DNA of 64,000 nt from Lentimonas sp. CC4 (lineage in GTDB: Bacteria > Verrucomicrobiota > Verrucomicrobiia > Opitutales > Coraliomargaritaceae), in assembly GCF_902728235.1 (NCBI RefSeq), contig NZ_CACVBO010000001.1, positions 1 to 64,000 on the forward strand, read 5' to 3'. The translations under genes and the position numbers were made by a program. Below, one piece after another: positions 58,772-64,000 of the stretch. Every line of letters starts with the position of its first letter. Within the stretch, counting starts at the first letter, position 1. The notes under the pieces are model-generated. The model saw nothing but the letters and a program-made list of their open reading frames with translations. It made no database searches and was not told the DNA's origin.

Positions 58772-59743
58772 ATGACCACTCTTACATCCAAACGCACTGA
58801 CACGTATCAACCGTGGCTCTTCGCTTTCTGCGTCTTCGCACTTTGCTGGATCACACCGCTACTCTTCGCTGGTGGGTTTACCACCAGTATCCGTGCGGGT
58901 ATGGCCTTTCTCGATTGGCCCCTCTCCAATGGCTCACTCAACCCGACTGACTGGACCGTGCAATCCGACATGCGCGCGGAACACAGCCACCGCCTACTCG
59001 GCATGATCGTGGGCTTTCTCTCGCTCGGACTCTTACTCTTCACCTGGCTGCGTGAAGAGCGCTCATGGATGCGTGTTTGGGCACGCGTGCTGGTGCTGGT
59101 CGTCGTTTTGCAGGGAGTGCTCGGCGGCGCGCGCGTGCGATTTGATGCGCTCAATACAATGGCCGATCACAATCTGGTGGCGCAAAGTTTCGCGGTGGCG
59201 CACGCCTGTGGCGCAATGATCGTGTTGGGAATCCTCGTGGCACTGACAATCGGCAGTTCACGCAAATGGATCGAGCACAACGGGGGGCTCACTCGAGCGG
59301 TGCCAAGCTCAATCAAGCACTGGGGGATTGCCTGCACCGTGACGATTTTCCTACAAATTCTGGTCGGCGCGATCATGCGACATGCCGAGGCGGGACTTGC
59401 GATCGCACAATTTCCAATGGCACAACCAGGCAGTTTGCTACCAGCCTATTGGAATTTTGACGTCGCCATTCACTTTGCACACCGTGTCGGAGCGGTCATA
59501 GTAACAGGAGTGCTACTGATATTTCTCAGTCAACTTTGGGCCAACAATACGACACGTAAGGCCTTTAAGATTGGGATATTAGCAATTCTTGGGCTGCTCA
59601 TCCTTCAAGTTTACTTGGGCGCACTCACGATCTGGACAGTAAGAAATCCTTATGTCGCAACAATTCACCACCTAATTGGCGCTTTTCTACTTGCAAGCAC
59701 GTGGGGCATTACTTTTCTAGCGCATCGTCCAGGAAAAGCATAA
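58772..59743 (+). CDS. ctaA: heme A synthase
   Basis: 323 residues, about eight membrane segments, COX15/CtaA family. Oxidises heme O to heme A for cytochrome oxidase. Conserved heme-ligand histidines occur in EHSHRLLGMI, ADHNLVAQSFAVAHACG, HFAHRVGAVIV and TIHHLIGAFLL. First gene of the oxidase cluster; 65 bases before ctaB. Confidence 0.93.
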   Translation: MTTLTSKRTDTYQPWLFAFCVFALCWITPLLFAGGFTTSIRAGMAFLDWPLSNGSLNPTDWTVQSDMRAEHSHRLLGMIVGFLSLGLLLFTWLREERSWMRVWARVLVLVVVLQGVLGGARVRFDALNTMADHNLVAQSFAVAHACGAMIVLGILVALTIGSSRKWIEHNGGLTRAVPSSIKHWGIACTVTIFLQILVGAIMRHAEAGLAIAQFPMAQPGSLLPAYWNFDVAIHFAHRVGAVIVTGVLLIFLSQLWANNTTRKAFKIGILAILGLLILQVYLGALTIWTVRNPYVATIHHLIGAFLLASTWGITFLAHRPGKA

Positions 59744-59807
59744 CGCATACTACCTATCAGTTAAGCTTATCTTGAGCGAGCGTGCCATACTCACTCTCTA
59801 CTAACCA

Positions 59808-60731
59808 TTGAGTCACTCATCTACACAGTCTTCTAGTATTACCGGTTCTTCGGAGTCGGCGGTTTCATGGCGCGATCGTGCTGAAGATTTTTATGAGTTA
59901 ACAAAACCACGGCTGAGTTTTCTCTCAGTTGTCACTGCGGTGGCGGGCTACCTTTCCGCCGATCCGGAACGTGACCTTGGGGTGCTGTTCAGCTTGCTGA
60001 TCGGCACCTCTTTGGCCGCTGGCGGCGCAGCGGTGCTGAACCAATGGCTGGAGCGTGAAGCCGATGCCAAAATGGTGCGCACCAAAGACCGAGCAATCCC
60101 TGCCGGTCGTATCGCTCCGATGCATGCATTGATTTACGGCCTCGGGCTGAGCATCCTCGGCTGCTTCCTCTTATATAAAGGGGCGAATCTTTTGGCAGGC
60201 ACATTGACCGCCGCCACGATCGCCTCCTACGTGCTGCTATATACACCGCTGAAACGGCTGACGACTTGGAACACTTTAATCGGAGCGATCCCAGGCGCAT
60301 TGCCACCACTCATCGGTTGGGCCGCTGCCGAAGGCCAAATCACGACGCTAGGCTGGATTCTTTTTGCAATTCTCTTCCTTTGGCAGATGCCGCACTTCTT
60401 CGCGATCGCATGGACGCACCGCAAAGACTACGCGCAAGGCGGCTTCGTGATGCTCTCCAATGCAGACAGCACAGGCCACAAAGTTGCCGTGCAGTCCTTT
60501 GCCTTTTGCCTCGCATTGATCGTCAGCACCTTACTACCCGTGCTCTTGGGCTATGCGACATGGATCTACGGAACCATCGCCATCGCCGCTGGCATCTACA
60601 TGCTACGCCCTGCGATTGCATTTCTCAAAGCCGAAGAACGCGACGCAGCTGCGCGTAAACTGTTCTTCGCCTCGATTTTCTACCTGCCCGCGCTGCTCTT
60701 TCCGCTCGTGCTGGATCTCTGGTTGCTCTAA
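59808..60731 (+). CDS. ctaB: heme O synthase (protoheme farnesyltransferase)
   Basis: 307 residues. UbiA-family prenyltransferase. Metal-binding Asp-rich loops: NQWLEREADAKMVRTKDRAIPAGRI and the second loop WTHRKDYAQGGFVML. Nine membrane segments. The only in-frame start before the first membrane segment that is suitably placed is TTG at 59808. Confidence 0.94.
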   Translation: MSHSSTQSSSITGSSESAVSWRDRAEDFYELTKPRLSFLSVVTAVAGYLSADPERDLGVLFSLLIGTSLAAGGAAVLNQWLEREADAKMVRTKDRAIPAGRIAPMHALIYGLGLSILGCFLLYKGANLLAGTLTAATIASYVLLYTPLKRLTTWNTLIGAIPGALPPLIGWAAAEGQITTLGWILFAILFLWQMPHFFAIAWTHRKDYAQGGFVMLSNADSTGHKVAVQSFAFCLALIVSTLLPVLLGYATWIYGTIAIAAGIYMLRPAIAFLKAEERDAAARKLFFASIFYLPALLFPLVLDLWLL

Positions 60732-60755
60732 GCACTCTAAGCGGGGCTTAGAGAA

Positions 60756-60857
60756 TAGCTAATTGTTAATGAATGATGGCTAATCTGAATGTAAATGAGC
60801 TATCACTAAATACCGATTAGCCATTACCAATTAGCCATTACCTATTACCCATTTGCA
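60756..60857. repeat. degenerate heptamer repeat before DUF420 gene
   Basis: Units such as ATTAGCC, ATTACCA, ATTAGCC, ATTACCT, ATTACCC, with more diverged TAATGAA/TGATGGC units to the left. Fills the gap between ctaB and the next gene. Confidence 0.75.
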
Positions 60858-60860
60858 TTA

Positions 60861-61286
60861 ATGTCTTTCACCGAAGCACTTCCCACGGTTAACGCACTGC
60901 TCAATGGCACTGCGACGGTGCTCCTGACGGCAGGATTCATCTGCATCAAAACCGGCCGCGAACAAGCACATCGCAAGTGCATGCTGAGCGCCTTCTCGGT
61001 ATCGATCATCTTCCTGATCTTCTACGTGCTGCACAAATACCTAGTGCAAGGCGTGCACACACCGTTCGCCGGCGAAGGCGCATGGCGCACCTTCTACTAC
61101 ATTATGCTTGCGACGCATATCGTGCTAGCCATGGCAATCGTGCCGCTGGTGCTCACGACTCTGACGCTGGCGATCAAGGGTAAACGCGAGCGACATCGCG
61201 CTTGGGCGCGCTGGACCTTTCCGATCTGGTATTATGTCTCAGTGACCGGCGTGCTGGTTTACTGCTTCTTATATCAGTGGTTCTGA
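60861..61286 (+). CDS. DUF420 membrane protein, oxidase assembly related
   Basis: 141 residues, four membrane segments. Motifs LNGTATVLLTAGFICIKTGREQAHRKCMLSAF, YYIMLATHIVLA and RHRAWARWTFPIWYYVSVTGVLVY are typical of DUF420 (CtaM-related) proteins found with aa3/caa3 oxidase genes, which help oxidase maturation in Gram-positives. Confidence 0.92.
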   Translation: MSFTEALPTVNALLNGTATVLLTAGFICIKTGREQAHRKCMLSAFSVSIIFLIFYVLHKYLVQGVHTPFAGEGAWRTFYYIMLATHIVLAMAIVPLVLTTLTLAIKGKRERHRAWARWTFPIWYYVSVTGVLVYCFLYQWF

Positions 61287-61451
61287 AACCAGAACTGAAT
61301 CAAAACGACTGCCTTGTCGTTTTTATCAGATCCGCTAATTTCAGCTATCAGCAAAGATTATCTTGTCAGCTTGTATTAGCACGCGTAACACCTACCCTTT
61401 GATTCTCGAATCATACCGCCTTTCTATCTAACTACCTACCAACTACTACTA

Positions 61452-62774
61452 GTGAAGAACGCATCCAGCGGACTCCGCCGTTTCATCGCACTCGCATCCT
61501 CGTTGATCGCAGTCACCCTACTGGGTGGTTGTGATTTCAACACCCGCATGTCGACCTTCGACACCAAGGGACCGATCGCAGAGACTCAATACGACCTTTT
61601 CATGGTGACCGTATGGGTGACTGGCTTCATCTTCGTGATTGTTGGAGCCGTCTTCCTCTACGCGACGATCAAATTCCGCGAACGCAAGGACGATGACCGC
61701 CCACTACCCGCACAAGGCCACGGCAATCCACTGGTCGAGATCGGCCTGATTGGCGCATCGATCCTGCTACTCGTCATTGTGGCAGTGCCAACACTGAAAG
61801 CGATTTGGTATACCCATGACTTCCCCATCACGGAAGAAAGCAAGCTCGGCGCATGGTATGAAGGCGACGACCTCGCCGCTGCCGAAGAGGACAATGTTTT
61901 GACCATCCGCGTCGATGGCTACCAGTGGTGGTGGGCATTTGACTACCCGCAACTCGGTATCACCTCTGCCAATGAGATGATCATCCCAGCTGGCAAAGCG
62001 ATCCGCCTAGAGCTCCGCTCCAAGGATGTGATCCACTCCTTCTGGTTGCCACGTATCGCAGGTAAGGTTGATTTGATCCCAGGTCGCGCCAATGGCATGT
62101 GGATTCAAGCCGGCGACTCAATCGAAGACTGGCAGGCAAAGACTGGAGCGGAAGGCACGGACGAAGAACTCCGCGCAGCCTACGCACTTTACCTACAAGA
62201 AGAGATCAACGATTACTACTACGGCCAATGTGCTGAGTATTGCGGTGATTCCCACGCGCGCATGTTGTTTCGCGCAACAGTCGTAACCGACAGCGAATTT
62301 GCTACATGGGTCTCTGAAATCAAGACCGGCCACAAAGCACCAGGTGGCATGGATTGGGACAAGTGGTATGAGACCAACTCCGAAAACCCAGAACTATTGA
62401 CTGGCGATGAAAACGAAGGCCTCCAGCTCTTCATGGGACGCGGAAAATGTGCGACTTGCCACACTGTCAATGGCAACCCGCGCGCAATCGGCATGGCTGG
62501 CCCGAGCCTCACAAAGGTCGCCGCACGCCACTCCATCGCAGCTGGCTGGCTCAACCACCGCGCCGAAGACGGTTCAGTTGACCTAGAGCAACAATACGAG
62601 AACTTCTACAAATGGATCAAAGAGCCCGACGTCGTAAAACCCGGCAACCTGATGTGGAAAGCCAATGGCGGCGGCATCGGTGAACTCACAGATCCAGAAG
62701 ATCCTGAGAAACTCAAACTACTGACAGACGACGAAGTCCGTAAAATCTCACTTTACCTGCAAACCCTCAAGTAG
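61452..62774 (+). CDS. coxB: cytochrome c oxidase subunit II with fused cytochrome c
   Basis: 440 residues with GTG start. Lipoprotein-type signal with lipobox LLGGC, two membrane segments, then the cupredoxin domain with CuA ligands HSFWLPRIAGKVD and GQCAEYCGDSHARM, and a C-terminal cytochrome c domain with heme site CATCH (about residue 333) and axial Met candidate LMWKANGG. This is the caa3 arrangement. Between the CuA motifs there is an extra segment of about 40 residues (DWQAKTGAEGTDEELRAAY). Confidence 0.95.
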   Translation: MKNASSGLRRFIALASSLIAVTLLGGCDFNTRMSTFDTKGPIAETQYDLFMVTVWVTGFIFVIVGAVFLYATIKFRERKDDDRPLPAQGHGNPLVEIGLIGASILLLVIVAVPTLKAIWYTHDFPITEESKLGAWYEGDDLAAAEEDNVLTIRVDGYQWWWAFDYPQLGITSANEMIIPAGKAIRLELRSKDVIHSFWLPRIAGKVDLIPGRANGMWIQAGDSIEDWQAKTGAEGTDEELRAAYALYLQEEINDYYYGQCAEYCGDSHARMLFRATVVTDSEFATWVSEIKTGHKAPGGMDWDKWYETNSENPELLTGDENEGLQLFMGRGKCATCHTVNGNPRAIGMAGPSLTKVAARHSIAAGWLNHRAEDGSVDLEQQYENFYKWIKEPDVVKPGNLMWKANGGGIGELTDPEDPEKLKLLTDDEVRKISLYLQTLK

Positions 62775-62782
62775 ATCTCTAC

Positions 62783-64000
62783 CATGAGCAGCACACTTAC
62801 AGAACCTACCGCACCCGCGACCACGCACGACGATCACGCGCTCAAGCCCGAGAAAAGTAATCTCGGACTCAAGCGCCCCGACCATAGCAAGAGCGTCATC
62901 ATCGACTGGCTCACCACGGTGGACCACAAGAAGATCGGCATCATGTATGGTGCGATCGCACTCTTCTTTCTGCTTGTCGGCGGTGTTGAAGCGCTGATCA
63001 TTCGCGCACAGCTCATCGTGCCAGAAAATGACCTCGTCTCTGCAGAACGCTACAATCAACTGTTCACCATGCACGGCACCACGATGATTTTCCTCGCGGT
63101 CATGCCATTGAATGCCGCGTTCTTCAATTTCCTCGTGCCCCTTCAGATCGGTGCGCGTGACGTGGCATTCCCACGCATCAATAGCTTCAGCCTGTGGACC
63201 TTCGTCGCAGGTGCGCTCGTCCTCAACTTCAGTTGGTTGATGCAAGCATTTGGCGAACTCGGCTGGTTCACCGCCTCTGGCCCCACAGCCGGCATGACGG
63301 ACTTCGTCCCTGGCATGGGTTGGTTCGGCTATGCGCCATTGACCGAGCGCCAATTCACTGGCGTCGGCACCGACTTCTGGATCATGGGTCTGCAAATCCT
63401 CGGGATCGCCTCGTTGAGCGCGTCGATGAATTTCATCGCCACGATTATCAACATGCGCGCACCGGGCATGAAGATGATGCGCCTACCAGTCTTCACTTGG
63501 ATGACCTTGATCGTCTCCCTACTGATCGTGTTCGCATTCCCTGCGATCACCATCGCGCTGGGGCAGCTCATGTTCGACCGCGTCTTTGACACCAGCTTCT
63601 TCCAGATCTCCGAAGGTGGGCAGCCGATCCTCTGGCAGCACTTGTTCTGGATTTTCGGTCACCCCGAAGTGTATATCCTCGTGCTCCCTGCCATGGGTAT
63701 CGTCTCTGAAGTCCTACCAACCTTCTCAAAGAAGCCACTGTTCGGCTATTCCATCGTGGTATTCTCCGGCGCAGTGATCGGCTTCCTTGGATTCGCAGTT
63801 TGGTCGCACCACATGTTCACGACTGGCTTGGGCAAGGTCGCAACGGCCGCTTTCTCGCTGTTGACGATGGCCATTGCGGTGCCAACGGGAGTTAAGATTT
63901 TCAACTGGATCGGCACGCTCTGGGGTGGTCGCGTCCGTTTCGATGCGCCGATGATTTTCAGTGTCGGTTTCATCTGGATGTTCATGATGGGCGGTTTCTC
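62783..64000 (+). CDS. coxA: cytochrome c oxidase subunit I (runs off window)
   Basis: 406 codons seen, open to the end of the window. MSSTLTEPTAPATTHDDHALKP, then TTVDHKKIGIMYG, the heme a ligand in FTMHGTTMIFLAVMP, the CuB/Tyr site IFGHPEVYILVLPAMG and WSHHMF with the CuB His pair. Starts 8 bases after coxB. The usual 560-620 residue length means roughly the last third is missing. Confidence 0.96.

Overview
The window looks like a chromosome segment of a Verrucomicrobiota bacterium, most likely Opitutae (Coraliomargarita/Puniceicoccales-like). The hints are a protein of the Verrucomicrobia/Planctomycetes-restricted Minf_1886 type, an exosortase-family protein, a secreted protease ending in a C-terminal module common in this phylum, and many short dispersed intergenic repeats. 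This placement is inference; no rRNA or other strong marker is present.

Layout. 1-940: non-coding, with repeats. 941-13159: an M16 peptidase gene broken by several frameshifts, a coiled-coil protein, a Minf_1886-type protein, glycogen synthase (glgA) overlapping upstream context with an exosortase, then a forward HIT / phoH / HD-membrane-phosphodiesterase / ybeY run. 13160-14878: repeat-rich DNA with no convincing gene (54-bp tandem repeat, 316-bp tandem duplication, small palindromes).

14879-26341: a chromosomal integron. An integron integrase (IntI with its diagnostic extra domain) is read leftwards; to its right lie an attI-like region and at least 15 cassettes read rightwards, separated by 15 recognisable attC sites. 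In nearly every cassette the first core site and the terminal core site are exact reverse complements, which fixes cassette borders to the base. Cargo is mostly small membrane or secreted proteins of unknown function. Two cassettes carry no convincing protein gene and share a long hairpin. A group II intron with a reverse transcriptase is inserted in the bottom strand of attC8; removing it restores a perfect attC core.

26399-45330 and on: housekeeping genes: fmt, a DnaQ-like exonuclease, an inositol-phosphatase-family enzyme, a SulP transporter, an alpha/beta hydrolase, an MFS transporter, rnhB, a large secreted zinc protease, katG, rnhC, a lipoprotein, then a leftward thiamine cluster (thiC-thiS-thiE-like-thiE-thiG, thiH, thiF/moeB-like, thiD) headed by a TPP riboswitch. 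The ThiS sulfur carrier, its adenylyltransferase, ThiG and ThiH make the thiazole; ThiC and ThiD make the pyrimidine; ThiE joins them.

50011-57974: mutY, then a decayed accessory patch (two broken DUF1016/YhcG-type nuclease genes, a RhuM fragment, a DNA-binding remnant and an apparently intact higB-higA toxin-antitoxin pair), then a U32 peptidase. 58095-64000: a GreA-like protein and a respiratory cluster ctaA-ctaB-DUF420-coxB-coxA for a cytochrome c oxidase whose subunit II carries a fused cytochrome c domain; coxA runs off the window. Degenerate heptamer tandem repeats occur at about ten places, several inside genes.
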